A stretch of 64,000 nt of DNA, from assembly GCF_005222695.1 (NCBI RefSeq), contig NZ_STGG01000070.1:1-64000 (forward strand). Direction: 5' to 3'. Positions 25,372 through 34,560 of this stretch are shown here, one piece after another. Position 1 is the stretch's first letter, and each line of letters starts with the position of its first letter. A model generated the notes under the pieces. That model did not search any database, was not told the origin of the DNA, and saw only the letters and a program-made list of their open reading frames with translations. The stretch comes from Massilia sp. HP4 (GTDB taxonomy: Bacteria > Pseudomonadota > Gammaproteobacteria > Burkholderiales > Burkholderiaceae_D). The translations under genes and the position numbers were made by a program.

Positions 25372-26337
25372 TTACAAGCCGACATTGCTGTCCGTGCCGG
25401 CCGCGCCGCCGTCCGCACCAGCGCCGCCGATCCGATAACGGTTGCGTCCCGCCGCCTTGGCCTGGTAGAGCAGGGCGTCGGCGCTGGCAACCAGGCTGTC
25501 GGCGCCCTGGCCGTCGCGCGGCACCAGGCTCGATAGTCCCATGCTCATCGTCAGGTGCGGCGCGGTTGGCGAGGCCGCATGCGGCATGCCCAGCCGGGCC
25601 AGCTCGTCCAGCAGGCGGTGGGCCACGCCCTCGGCGCCGACGGCGTCGAGCTGGGGCAGCAGGATCGCGAATTCCTCGCCGCCGTAGCGCGCGACCAGGT
25701 CGTGGGTGCGGCCGGCCCCGCGCCGCAGCGCCGCGGCCACCTGCACCAGGCAGGCGTCGCCGGCCTGGTGGCCGTAGTGGTCGTTATAGGCCTTGAAATG
25801 GTCGACGTCGGCCAGGATCAGCGCCACCGGCAAGCCGGCGCGCGCGCAGCGCCGCCACTCGGCTTCCAGGCGTTCGTCGAAGGCGCGGCGGTTGGCCACG
25901 CCGGTCAGCGGATCGGTCAGGGTCAGGGCGCGCAGGGCGTCGGCCTGGCGCTTGACGGTCAGGTGGGTGCGCACGCGGGCACGCACCACGGCCGCGTTGA
26001 CGGGCTTGGTGATGAAGTCGGCCGCGCCGGCGTCGAGCGCGCGCGTCTCGTCCTCGGGCGTCTTGAGTGCGGTGACGAAGATCACCGGGATGTCGCAGGT
26101 CTCGGGCGCCGCGCGCAGGGCCGCGCACACCGCGTAGCCGTCCATGTCGGGCATCACGGCGTCGACCAGGATCAGGTCGGGCTGCTGGCTGCGCGCCAGC
26201 TCCAGCGCGCGCTCGCCGCTGAGCGCGAACAGCACTTCTTGCTCTTCCTGCAGCGCCCCGTGCAGGATCTGGATGTTTTCCATCGCATCGTCGACCACCA
26301 GGATGCGGCCATTGCGTGCCATCTCGGTCCAGCTCAT
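25372..26337 (-). CDS. Response regulator diguanylate cyclase (REC-GGDEF)
   Basis: 321 residues. REC domain with DD near residue 17 (ILVVDDAMENIQ), phospho-acceptor Asp in LILVDAVMPDMDG, Thr in VIFVTALK and Lys in FITKPVN. The GGDEF domain has the active site RYGGEEF and an RTHD inhibitory site five residues before it. Ser/Gly-rich tail. The ATG overlaps the stop of the hybrid kinase (ATGA), so they are coupled: the kinase phosphorelay very probably drives c-di-GMP synthesis. The gene pair is divergent from the c-di-GMP-responsive mshE. Confidence 0.93.
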   Translation of the reverse strand: MSWTEMARNGRILVVDDAMENIQILHGALQEEQEVLFALSGERALELARSQQPDLILVDAVMPDMDGYAVCAALRAAPETCDIPVIFVTALKTPEDETRALDAGAADFITKPVNAAVVRARVRTHLTVKRQADALRALTLTDPLTGVANRRAFDERLEAEWRRCARAGLPVALILADVDHFKAYNDHYGHQAGDACLVQVAAALRRGAGRTHDLVARYGGEEFAILLPQLDAVGAEGVAHRLLDELARLGMPHAASPTAPHLTMSMGLSSLVPRDGQGADSLVASADALLYQAKAAGRNRYRIGGAGADGGAAGTDSNVGL

Positions 26338-29300
26338 GGTGTGCCCTTTCGCTTCATGAGGTCGATCACCTGGCGCGCCGCCTCGTCGAAGCGCAGGGTG
26401 GCGATGGCCTCGGTCAGTGCCGCCGCCGCCTGTTGCCCGGCCGCGGCCGCCAGCGCCGGCCGCAGGGCGCCCTCGGCCGCCATCGCCTTCATATTGTTAT
26501 TCTCCAGCAGGTGGAGCAGGCGCGCCAGTGCATCATGCAGCGTGGCGCCGTCATCCATCGAGGGTAGCGCGGATGCCGGCTCCCGCTCGTGCTGCGGCGG
26601 CGCCAGCTCGCGGGCGGTCGCGACCACCGCATCGAGCGCGCGGCCGAGGTCGGCCAGGCGCAGGCGCACGGTGCCGTCGTCGGCATCGCGCAGCGCCTGT
26701 TCCAGGGCATGGGCGGCGTCGGCGGCGCCGTTCGCGCCGAGGTTGGCGGTCACGCCGCGCAGCCGGTGCGCCAGCTGGCCGGCGCCGGTGCGATCCCCTG
26801 CCTCGACCTGCGCGCGCAGCTCGCCGAAGGTGCGCGCCTGGCCGTCGGCGAAGCGCGCGAACAGCTCGCAGAAGCGCTCGAAGCTGCCGGCAAAGCGCGG
26901 CAGGGTGGACTTCAGGTCGATGCCGGGCAGGTGCGGCAGCGGTAACAGCGGCTGCGGCGGCGCCGTGCCTGCGACGGGGTCCGGTTGCTGCGGCCCCATC
27001 GGCCGGGTCACCCGGGCCAGGGTCGCGACCAGGGCGTCGACATCGATCGGCTTGGCCAGGTGGGCCTGCATGCCGGCGTCGAGCGAGCGTCGGCGGTCGT
27101 CGTCCATCGCATTCGCGGTCATGGCCACGATCGGCAGCGCGAGGCCGGCGGCGCGGATCGCGGCGGTGGCCTCGAAGCCGTTCATCACCGGCATCTGCAA
27201 GTCCATCAGCACCACGTCGTAAGCGGCGTCCTCGAGCAGCATGCTGAGGGCGGCGCGGCCGTTGGCGGCGATGTCGAGCGTGGCGCCGGCGTGGGCCAGG
27301 ATGAAGCCCGCCACTTCCTGGTTGATCAGGTTATCCTCGACCAGCAGCACGCGCAGGCCGCGCAGCGCCCCGGCCAGCGGCGTACCGGCCGGCGCCGGGG
27401 CGCCGGCGTGGGCACCGCCCAGCATCCGGGCGACGGCCGCGCGCAGGCTGGCGCGGGTAAAGGGTTTGCCCAGCACGGCCGCGAAGTGCAGCCCGTCGGC
27501 CAGCTCGTCGGCCAGTTCGGCGTAGCGCTCGGTATCGGGATCGGGCGCCAGCAGGCACACGCGGGGCAGGTGGGCGCCGGCCTTGCGCGCGGCGGCGATC
27601 AGCGGCAGCCCATCGAGGCCCGGCATGGCGCTGTCGACGAAGGCCAGGTCGTAGCGCTGCGCGCACAGGGCGTCGAGGGCGGCGTCGCCATCGGGCGCGG
27701 TGTCCACCCGCCAGCCGAAGTCGGCGCAGGCCGTGGCCAGGGCATCGCGCGCGCTGGCATTGTCGTCGGCGACCAGTACCCGCAGCGCATCGTCTTCGAT
27801 CGCCGGCGCCAGGACAGCGGGTTCGGCCACGGGGAACGCGAGCTCGAAGCGGAAGGCGGCGCCGGTGCCCAGGCTGCTTTCCAGCCGCAAGACGCCGCCG
27901 GCCAGCTCCACCAGCCGGCGCGAGATCGACAGCCCCAGTCCGGCGCCGCCGTATTTGCGCACGGTCGAACTGTCGGCCTGGGAAAACACCTCGAAGATGC
28001 CGGCCTGCACCTCGGGCGAGATGCCGATGCCGGTGTCGCGCACCTCGAAGCCCAGGCGCACCCGGCCATCCGCCGCGCCGAGCAATGCGATCGACAGCAC
28101 GATCTCGCCGCGCTCGGTGAACTTGACCGCGTTGCCGACCAGGTTGAGCAGCACCTGCTCGAGCCGCACCGGGTCGCCGTTTAGCAGCGGCGGCACGCCG
28201 TGGTCCACCACGAACGCCAGCTCGACGCCCTTGGCCCAGGCGCCGGGGCCGTTGAGGACCGCGATGCTGGCCAGGATCTCGTCGATGCGCAGCGGGATGC
28301 GCTCCAGCGTCAGCTGGCCGGCCTCGATGCGCGAGAAGTCGAGCAGGTCGCTCAGCATGCCCAGCAGCGAACGGGCGGCGGTGCGCATGCGCGCCACGTA
28401 GCCGCGTTCGCGCTGGCCCAAGTGACCTTCTTCGAGCAGGCGCGCCAGGCCGACGATCGCATTCATCGGGGTGCGCAGTTCATGGCTCATATTCGCCAGG
28501 AACTCGCTCTTGGCGCGGCTGGCCTGTTCGGCCAGGCGCAGCGCGGCCTCGAGCTGGGCGCCGGTGGCGCGCGCCGCCGCCTCGGCCGCGACCCGGGTGC
28601 TGATGTCGCGCACCGTGGCCTGCATCATGCCGACCCCGCCGATGTCGACCCGGGTCAGCAGCACGTCGGCGATGAACTGGCTGCCGTCGGCGCGCAGGTG
28701 GATCCATTCGAAGGCGGCGCCGCCCTCGTCCAGCGTGCGCCGCATGTACTCGATCGCCACCTCGTTGCTCGGGCGGCCGTCGGCCTGCAGCAGCGGCGAC
28801 AGGCTGGCGGGCGATTCGTCGAGCAGGGCAACCGGATCGCGAAAGCCGAACAGGTCGGCCGCGGCCTGGTTGGCGCTGACGAAGCCGGCGCCATAGGCCA
28901 GCAGCAGGTGGGCGTCGCCGGCCGCCTCGAACAGGGCGCGGAACATCTCCTGGTGGTCGCGTTCACGCTGCTGTTGCTGCTTGCGCTCGGTGATGTCGAG
29001 CACCACCGCGTTCACGCCCATCAGCCGATGGTCGGGACCGAAGACCGGGAAGTAGCTCGAGATCCAGTGGCGCATCACGCCCGGCGCCGCCGGGGTGTCG
29101 GTGGTGGCCTCGACCTCGACCAGGGGGCGGCCGGTGCCGATCACGCGCCGGTAATTGGTCTCGAGTTCCTCGCCTCTTGGCCCTAGCAGCTCGGGCAGGG
29201 TGCGGCCGGCGTGCTCGCGCGACGGGCGGCCATTGATGTCGGCCAGGTAGTCGTTGACCATGACCATGCGCAGCGAGGTGTCCATGAAGCACAGCCCGAC

Positions 29301-30497
29301 GGGGATCGAGGCATACACGGTTTCCAGTTGCGCCTTGGAGCGCTCGAGTTCCTGGGTGCGTTCGGCCACCAGGGTCTCGAGGCCGCGCCGGTGCTCCTGC
29401 AGTTCGGCGTCGACCCGGCGCAGTGCGCGCGCGACCGTCTCGACTTCGCGAATGTCCGATGGCGGCAAGACCAGCGGCTCGCCGCGGCCCAGTTGCTCGG
29501 CGGGGCCGGCCAGGCCCTGCACCGCGCGCGCGATCGAGCCGCCCAGCGCCCAGGCCAGGGCCAGGCTGATCGCCAGCAGGCCGGCGATGGCGGCCACGGT
29601 CTTGGGCATCGACTGCCCGAGCAGGTCGCCGGCCGCATCGTGCGGATAGCGGATCGCCACCAGCCAGCCGTGCACGGGCGAACGCGCGAAGGCGGCGAAG
29701 GTCGGCGGACCGCCCTCCTGTGGCAGTTCGACGATGCCGGGGCTGCCGCGCGCCACGGCGGCGGCCAGCGCCGGCGCCATCGGCATGCCGATGTGAGAGC
29801 CGGCGCCGGCGCCCGCGCTGCGCGCGACCGCCAGCAGGCGCCGGTCGTGGATCTCGGCGATCCAGCCGTCCGGCAGGTGCTGGCGGTCGAGCAGTTCGGC
29901 CATGCGGCGCGCGCGCAGGTGCACCGACAGCACGAAGCGCACCTGGCCCTCGTGCCAGATCGGCACGTCGATCGACAGCGCAAACTGGTCGCCGTCGTCC
30001 AGCCGGTGCAGGCCCGAGGCCACGGTGCCGCCGGTCTCGGCCACGCGCCGGATGTCGGCCTCGTTGCCGTTGCGCGGCAGCGCCGCGCCGAGCGGATAGC
30101 GGGTGCTGATCAGCGGCATGCCGTTCGGCAGGCTCAATACGAAGGCCTGGGCCGGGAAGTCAGGCCGCAGCAGGCTGCGCGCCACGCCGTGGATGGCGGC
30201 CATGTCGCCCTTGGCCATCATCGCGGTCTTGGCCAGCACCCGTGCCGCGGTCTCGCCACTCTCGATGTCGCGGTCGACCGCCGCCGCCAGTACCTCGGCC
30301 ACGGTGCGGGCGTCGCGCGCGACGTGGTCGCGTTCGCGCACGGCCGCATCGCGCGCCAGGGCGATATAGCCGAGCAGGATCGGCAGCGCGCACGCCAGCA
30401 CCAGGATGTACAGCTTGGCACGGATCGAGGGTAGCGGCAGGCGGGCGAACGACAATATGGCTCCTGGTTGAGGGGTGATGAGCGGGGCAGGCGACAT
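26334..30497 (-). CDS. Hybrid sensor histidine kinase (membrane sensor, two PAS, HisKA, HATPase, two REC, Hpt)
   Basis: 1387 residues from ATG 30497, chosen because GAGG precedes it; ATG 30512 has no ribosome-binding site. Architecture in order: TM1 (about 26-46), periplasmic dCache-like sensor (50-295), TM2 (about 300-320), HAMP-like linker, two PAS domains (about 390-640), HisKA with phospho-His in MSHELRTPMNAIVG (about 671), HATPase (780-900; GAGLGLSISRRLVE), REC1 (VLVADDNASAR), REC2 (VLLVEDNLINQE, Asp in VLMDLQMPVMNG), and Hpt with phospho-His in LAHRLRGVTANLG (about 1240). A full BarA-like phosphorelay. It ends overlapping the REC-GGDEF gene, its likely target. Confidence 0.93.
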   Translation of the reverse strand: MSPAPLITPQPGAILSFARLPLPSIRAKLYILVLACALPILLGYIALARDAAVRERDHVARDARTVAEVLAAAVDRDIESGETAARVLAKTAMMAKGDMAAIHGVARSLLRPDFPAQAFVLSLPNGMPLISTRYPLGAALPRNGNEADIRRVAETGGTVASGLHRLDDGDQFALSIDVPIWHEGQVRFVLSVHLRARRMAELLDRQHLPDGWIAEIHDRRLLAVARSAGAGAGSHIGMPMAPALAAAVARGSPGIVELPQEGGPPTFAAFARSPVHGWLVAIRYPHDAAGDLLGQSMPKTVAAIAGLLAISLALAWALGGSIARAVQGLAGPAEQLGRGEPLVLPPSDIREVETVARALRRVDAELQEHRRGLETLVAERTQELERSKAQLETVYASIPVGLCFMDTSLRMVMVNDYLADINGRPSREHAGRTLPELLGPRGEELETNYRRVIGTGRPLVEVEATTDTPAAPGVMRHWISSYFPVFGPDHRLMGVNAVVLDITERKQQQQRERDHQEMFRALFEAAGDAHLLLAYGAGFVSANQAAADLFGFRDPVALLDESPASLSPLLQADGRPSNEVAIEYMRRTLDEGGAAFEWIHLRADGSQFIADVLLTRVDIGGVGMMQATVRDISTRVAAEAAARATGAQLEAALRLAEQASRAKSEFLANMSHELRTPMNAIVGLARLLEEGHLGQRERGYVARMRTAARSLLGMLSDLLDFSRIEAGQLTLERIPLRIDEILASIAVLNGPGAWAKGVELAFVVDHGVPPLLNGDPVRLEQVLLNLVGNAVKFTERGEIVLSIALLGAADGRVRLGFEVRDTGIGISPEVQAGIFEVFSQADSSTVRKYGGAGLGLSISRRLVELAGGVLRLESSLGTGAAFRFELAFPVAEPAVLAPAIEDDALRVLVADDNASARDALATACADFGWRVDTAPDGDAALDALCAQRYDLAFVDSAMPGLDGLPLIAAARKAGAHLPRVCLLAPDPDTERYAELADELADGLHFAAVLGKPFTRASLRAAVARMLGGAHAGAPAPAGTPLAGALRGLRVLLVEDNLINQEVAGFILAHAGATLDIAANGRAALSMLLEDAAYDVVLMDLQMPVMNGFEATAAIRAAGLALPIVAMTANAMDDDRRRSLDAGMQAHLAKPIDVDALVATLARVTRPMGPQQPDPVAGTAPPQPLLPLPHLPGIDLKSTLPRFAGSFERFCELFARFADGQARTFGELRAQVEAGDRTGAGQLAHRLRGVTANLGANGAADAAHALEQALRDADDGTVRLRLADLGRALDAVVATARELAPPQHEREPASALPSMDDGATLHDALARLLHLLENNNMKAMAAEGALRPALAAAAGQQAAAALTEAIATLRFDEAARQVIDLMKRKGTP

Positions 30498-30718
30498 GGT
30501 AGCGGCCCTCATCCATGCAGCATAGCGGAGCGCGGCCCCGGCGGGCCGAACGTCTTGAGTCCGCAACATGACGGTCCGGCCATATTTGTCTTTATGGAAC
30601 GGGTCGCGAAGACCGGTCGTTGGCCGATTGCTACCATCAGGCAAGCATTGCGCGGCATATCCGAGACAGAATATCGCCGCGGGATGATGCCGATAGTCAC
30701 TATTGTTCCCTCAGGCAT

Positions 30719-30724
30719 TAGAAT
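30719..30724 (+). promoter_or_regulatory. Putative -10 box of mshE
   Basis: TAGAAT in CATTAGAATC, 32 nt before the mshE ATG. No good -35. The 258-nt divergent region between the hybrid kinase and mshE otherwise contains no gene. Confidence 0.45.
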
Positions 30725-30755
30725 CTACCCTGAAAGAATTCACCCCAGGGATGGT

Positions 30756-32459
30756 ATGGCAAGGCCAGAGAAAGTTCGCCTCGGCGAAGTGCTGATGCAA
30801 CAGAAGCTGTTGAGCGAAGAACAACTCCAGCAGGCGCTCGCCGACCAGAAGCGCACCGGCCGCAAGCTGGGCCGCGTGTTCGTGGAAAGCGGCTTCGTCA
30901 CCGAAGAGCAGATCTCGGGCGCCCTGGCGCGCCAGCTGGACATTCCCTACCTGAATCTCAAGTTCTACAACATCAACGCCGACCTGGTGCGCCTGCTGCC
31001 CGAGACGGCGGCGCGGCGCTTCCGCGCGCTGGTGCTCGAAGACCGGGTTGATGCGATGCTGGTCGGGGTATCCGACCCGACCGACCTGTTTGCCTACGAC
31101 GAGATCGCGCGCCTGCTCAAGAAGGGCGTCGAACTGGCGGTGGTCAACGAGACCGAGGTGCTGGCGGCGATCGACCGCATCTACCGCCGCACGGGCGAGA
31201 TCACGGGCCTGGCGCGCGAGGTCGAGGCCGACCTGGGCGACGCCTCGATCGACTTCGGCGCGCTGGCCGCCAATCCGGGACTCGAGGAAGCGCCGATCGT
31301 CAAGCTGCTGCAATCGGTGTTCGACGATGCGGCGCAGGTGCGCGCCTCCGACATCCACATCGAGCCGCAGGACGGGCGGCTGCAGATCCGCTTTCGCATC
31401 GACGGCGTGCTGCACCTGCAGACCGAGGCCGACCTCAAGGTCGCCACGCCGCTGGCGTTGCGCCTCAAGTTGATGGCCGACCTCGACATCTCCGAAAAAC
31501 GCCTGCCGCAGGACGGCCGCTTCGCGGTCAAGGTGCGCAACCAGCGCATCGACGTGCGCCTGTCGACCATGCCGACCCAGTACGGCGAATCGGTGGTCAT
31601 GCGCCTGCTGAACCAGGTCAGCGCCAACCTGCGCCTGGATGCGATCGGCATGCCGGCGCGCCTGGTCGAGCGTTTTCGCGCCATCGTGGCGCGGCCCAAC
31701 GGCCTGGTGCTGGTGACCGGGCCGACCGGCAGCGGCAAGACCACGACCCTGTACAGCGCCCTGTCAGAACTGAACTCGGTCGAGAAGAAGCTCATCACGG
31801 TCGAGGATCCGGTGGAGTACCGGCTGTCCGGCATCAACCAGGTGCAGGTCAACGACAAGATCGACCTGTCGTTCGCGCGCGTGCTGCGCTCGGCGCTGCG
31901 GCAAGACCCGGACATCGTGCTGGTCGGCGAGATGCGCGACCAGGAAACCGCCGCCATCGGCCTGCGCGCCGCGATGACCGGCCACCTGGTGCTGTCGACC
32001 CTGCACACCAACGACGCGGCGTCCACGCCGCTGCGCCTGATGGACATGGGCGTGCCGCGCTACATGGTCAGCGGCTCCTTGCAGGCGGTGCTGGCCCAGC
32101 GCCTGGTGCGCGTGATCTGCGAGAGCTGCACGGTCGACTACCAGCCGGCCGCCAACGAGATCGACTGGCTGCGCGCCGAACTGGGCGAGCATGCCGCCAG
32201 CACCCGCTTCTATCACGGCAAGGGCTGCTCGCACTGCAACGGCACCGGTTATCGCGGCCGCACCGGGGTGTATGAATTGCTGGAGATGACGCGCGCCGTG
32301 ACCGACGCCGTGAATCACCCCGATCCCGGCCACTTCCTCAAGGTCGCCCACACCGAGATGCGCGGCGAGACCCTGCGCCGCCATGCGGTGAGCCTGGCGG
32401 TGCAGGGCCGCTCGACGATCGCCGAGGCGATGCGGGTCAGTAACCAGATGGACGACTAA
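30756..32459 (+). CDS. mshE: MSHA pilus extension ATPase MshE with c-di-GMP-binding N-domain
   Basis: 567 residues from ATG 30756 (AGGG just upstream). The N-terminus holds two MshEN motifs: VRLGEVLMQQKLLSEEQLQQ followed by ALADQ, and RKLGRVFVESGFVTEEQ followed by ISGALARQ. These match the RLGxxL...LxxxLxxQ consensus that binds c-di-GMP. GspE-type ATPase core: Walker A GPTGSGKTTT (about 321), Asp box, Walker B VLVGEMRD, His box LHTNDAAS. Zinc tetracysteine CESC / CSHC near the end. It powers pilus extension in the cytoplasm when c-di-GMP is high. First gene of mshE-mshG-mshA. Confidence 0.95.
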   Translation: MARPEKVRLGEVLMQQKLLSEEQLQQALADQKRTGRKLGRVFVESGFVTEEQISGALARQLDIPYLNLKFYNINADLVRLLPETAARRFRALVLEDRVDAMLVGVSDPTDLFAYDEIARLLKKGVELAVVNETEVLAAIDRIYRRTGEITGLAREVEADLGDASIDFGALAANPGLEEAPIVKLLQSVFDDAAQVRASDIHIEPQDGRLQIRFRIDGVLHLQTEADLKVATPLALRLKLMADLDISEKRLPQDGRFAVKVRNQRIDVRLSTMPTQYGESVVMRLLNQVSANLRLDAIGMPARLVERFRAIVARPNGLVLVTGPTGSGKTTTLYSALSELNSVEKKLITVEDPVEYRLSGINQVQVNDKIDLSFARVLRSALRQDPDIVLVGEMRDQETAAIGLRAAMTGHLVLSTLHTNDAASTPLRLMDMGVPRYMVSGSLQAVLAQRLVRVICESCTVDYQPAANEIDWLRAELGEHAASTRFYHGKGCSHCNGTGYRGRTGVYELLEMTRAVTDAVNHPDPGHFLKVAHTEMRGETLRRHAVSLAVQGRSTIAEAMRVSNQMDD

Positions 32460-32475
32460 GGCCTGCGACTGATTC

Positions 32476-33708
32476 ATGCCATATTTCGCCTACAAGGGCC
32501 GCAACGCACGCGGCGAGCCGGTACACGGCGTCCTGGAAGGCGCCGACAGCGGCGCCGTGGCCGACCAGCTGTTCGGCAGCGGCGTCACGCCGATCGAGAT
32601 ATCCGTGACAAGAAAGGCCGCGAGCACCGGCGGCCTCGGTTGGCGCGAGCGCCTGTTCGAAAAGAAGGTCACGTCGATGGACGTGCAGCTGTTCAGCCGC
32701 CAGATCCATACGCTGCTCAAGTCGGGCGTGCCGATCATGCGTGGCCTGGCGGGATTGCAGGAATCGGCGATCAGCCCGGCATTCGGGCGCGTGATCAAGG
32801 ATTTGCGCGAGTCGCTCGACGCCGGGCGCGAACTCTCGGCCGCCATGATGCGCCATCCACAGTGTTTTTCTCCGTTCTACCTGTCGATGGTGAAGGTGGG
32901 CGAGATGACCGGGCGCCTCGAGGAAGTCTTCCTGCGCCTGTTCGACCACCTGGAATTCGACCGCGACATGCGCGATCGGGTCAAGACGGCGCTGCGCTAT
33001 CCGAGCTTCGTGGTGATCGCGATGGCCATCGCCATGGTCGTGGTCAACATCTTCGTCATCCCGCAGTTTGCCTCGGTGTTCAAGTCCTTCGGCGCTGAGC
33101 TGCCGCTCATGACGCGCATCCTGCTGGCGACGTCGGGCTTCACCATCAAGTGGTGGCCGGCGCTTGCGGGCGCCGCGGTCATCGGCTGGTTCGGTTTCCG
33201 GGCCTGGACCCGCACCGCGCAGGGGCGGCTGGCGTGGGACCGCTACAAGCTGCGCCTGCCGATCGCCGGCAAGATCATCCACAAGGGCACCATGGCCCGC
33301 TTCGCGCGCAGTTTCGCGCTGTCGATGCGCAGCGGGGTGCCGATCGTGCATGCGCTGACCGTGGTGTCGCAGACCGCCGACAACGCCTACCTGAGTTCGC
33401 GCATCGAACAGATGCGCGACGGCGTCGAGCGCGGCGACAGCATCCTGCGCACCTCGACGGCGGCGAATGTGTTCACGCCGATCGTGCTGCAGATGATCGC
33501 GGTGGGCGAAGAAACCGGGTCGATCGATGACCTGATGGACGAGATCGGGCAGATGTACGAGCGCGAGGTCGACTACGAACTCAAGACCCTGTCGAGCCAG
33601 ATCGAGCCGATCCTGATCACCTTCCTGGGCGTGATGGTGCTGATCCTGGCGTTGGGGATTTTCTTGCCGATCTGGGATCTCGGCGAGGCGGCGCTGCATC
33701 AGAAATAA
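32476..33708 (+). CDS. mshG: MSHA biogenesis inner-membrane platform protein MshG (T2SS F family)
   Basis: 410 residues. Two T2SSF domains (about 75-195 and 275-400), each with the typical LLKSGVPI...GLAGLQ / SMRSGVPIVHALTVV motif. Three hydrophobic segments (near residues 175, 222 and 380). The PilC-like platform couples the MshE motor to pilin addition. It starts 16 nt after mshE. Confidence 0.93.
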   Translation: MPYFAYKGRNARGEPVHGVLEGADSGAVADQLFGSGVTPIEISVTRKAASTGGLGWRERLFEKKVTSMDVQLFSRQIHTLLKSGVPIMRGLAGLQESAISPAFGRVIKDLRESLDAGRELSAAMMRHPQCFSPFYLSMVKVGEMTGRLEEVFLRLFDHLEFDRDMRDRVKTALRYPSFVVIAMAIAMVVVNIFVIPQFASVFKSFGAELPLMTRILLATSGFTIKWWPALAGAAVIGWFGFRAWTRTAQGRLAWDRYKLRLPIAGKIIHKGTMARFARSFALSMRSGVPIVHALTVVSQTADNAYLSSRIEQMRDGVERGDSILRTSTAANVFTPIVLQMIAVGEETGSIDDLMDEIGQMYEREVDYELKTLSSQIEPILITFLGVMVLILALGIFLPIWDLGEAALHQK

Positions 33709-33835
33709 GCAACGGGACGCGACGCTGTTGCAAAAAGAACGCACTGGCTTGATGAAACTTAAAATTACATCAACGAAACATTGCTTTCAGGCGATCCTTT
33801 TGCCGTCAAGACATCAATATTGCACATTCTCACGG

Positions 33836-33841
33836 TAGAAT
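33836..33841 (+). promoter_or_regulatory. Putative -10 box of the mshA-like pilin gene
   Basis: TAGAAT in CGGTAGAATTG, 65 nt before the pilin ATG. The surrounding 198-nt gap is AT-rich compared with the genes. A separate promoter for the abundant major pilin is expected. Confidence 0.45.
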
Positions 33842-33906
33842 TGTTCAGCAATGCAGTACCCAGCAGGACGACCACTCGTCCATACCATCGTTACGGAGAA
33901 AGAAGA

Positions 33907-34365
33907 ATGAAAACCAGTTTCAACATGAAAACGCAGAGTGGTTTCACCCTGATCGAACTGATCGTGGTGATCGTCATCTTGGGCATCCTGGCAGCGACTG
34001 CGCTGCCGAAGTTTGCCAACCTGAGCGGCGATGCGCGCGCTGCGGCGCTGCAGGGCGCGAAAGGGTCGATCGCATCGGCGTCGTCGATGATTCACGGCAA
34101 ATGGCTGATCACGAATACGACCCCGGTCAAGGCTGAAGGCGTGGATATCGCCATCGTCAATGGCTATCCGAGTGCGGCAGCAATCAAGATCGCTGCTGGC
34201 CTGTCGGATAACGATTTCCGGATCGACACGAATGGCCAGACCACCACCGTGCGTGCCAAGGGCGCGCCGGCAGCACTGGATGAAACGTGCAAGGTCACGT
34301 ATACCGAGGCGAACGGTAACTCGCCAGTACCTGTCATCGTGGCGACCGTCGGCACCTGCGAATAA
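33907..34365 (+). CDS. mshA: Type IV pilin, MSHA major pilin-like (MshA)
   Basis: 152 residues; GGAG 8 nt before the ATG. Prepilin leader ending in G, then FTLIELIVVIVILGILAATA (type IVa N-methylated helix with Glu5). The globular part has DARAAALQGAKGSIASASSM, as in MshA pilins, and two Cys near the end (ETCKVTY and VGTC) forming the usual C-terminal disulfide loop. It needs a PilD-type peptidase encoded elsewhere. It is the only pilin in the window, followed by a strong terminator, as expected for high expression. Confidence 0.88.
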   Translation: MKTSFNMKTQSGFTLIELIVVIVILGILAATALPKFANLSGDARAAALQGAKGSIASASSMIHGKWLITNTTPVKAEGVDIAIVNGYPSAAAIKIAAGLSDNDFRIDTNGQTTTVRAKGAPAALDETCKVTYTEANGNSPVPVIVATVGTCE

Positions 34366-34385
34366 TCCAGGTAAGAGTTGGGAAA

Positions 34386-34414
34386 CAGGCGCTGCCAGTC
34401 AGCGCCTGTTTTTT
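34386..34414 (+). terminator. Rho-independent terminator after the pilin gene
   Basis: Perfect 9-bp stem CAGGCGCTG / CAGCGCCTG, 5-nt loop, then six T. It splits the msh locus into two transcription units. Confidence 0.93.
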
Positions 34415-34508
34415 GTCAGTGTCACGGCCAGGCTGTGCCAGACAGCCACGGAAACATTCATTTTTTCAGACTTGGCGACATTTCGTGATTTTTCCGGGAC
34501 GTCTTGTC

Positions 34509-34514
34509 TATAAT
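34509..34514 (+). promoter_or_regulatory. -10 box of the mshI-N operon
   Basis: Perfect TATAAT, 47-52 nt before the probable start codon. The -35 region (GTGATT, 18-bp spacing) is weak, which may indicate an activator. Confidence 0.6.
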
Positions 34515-34560
34515 CAAGTTCCCACGGGCATCGCCCAGTTTTACGACCTCCGCCGTGCGC

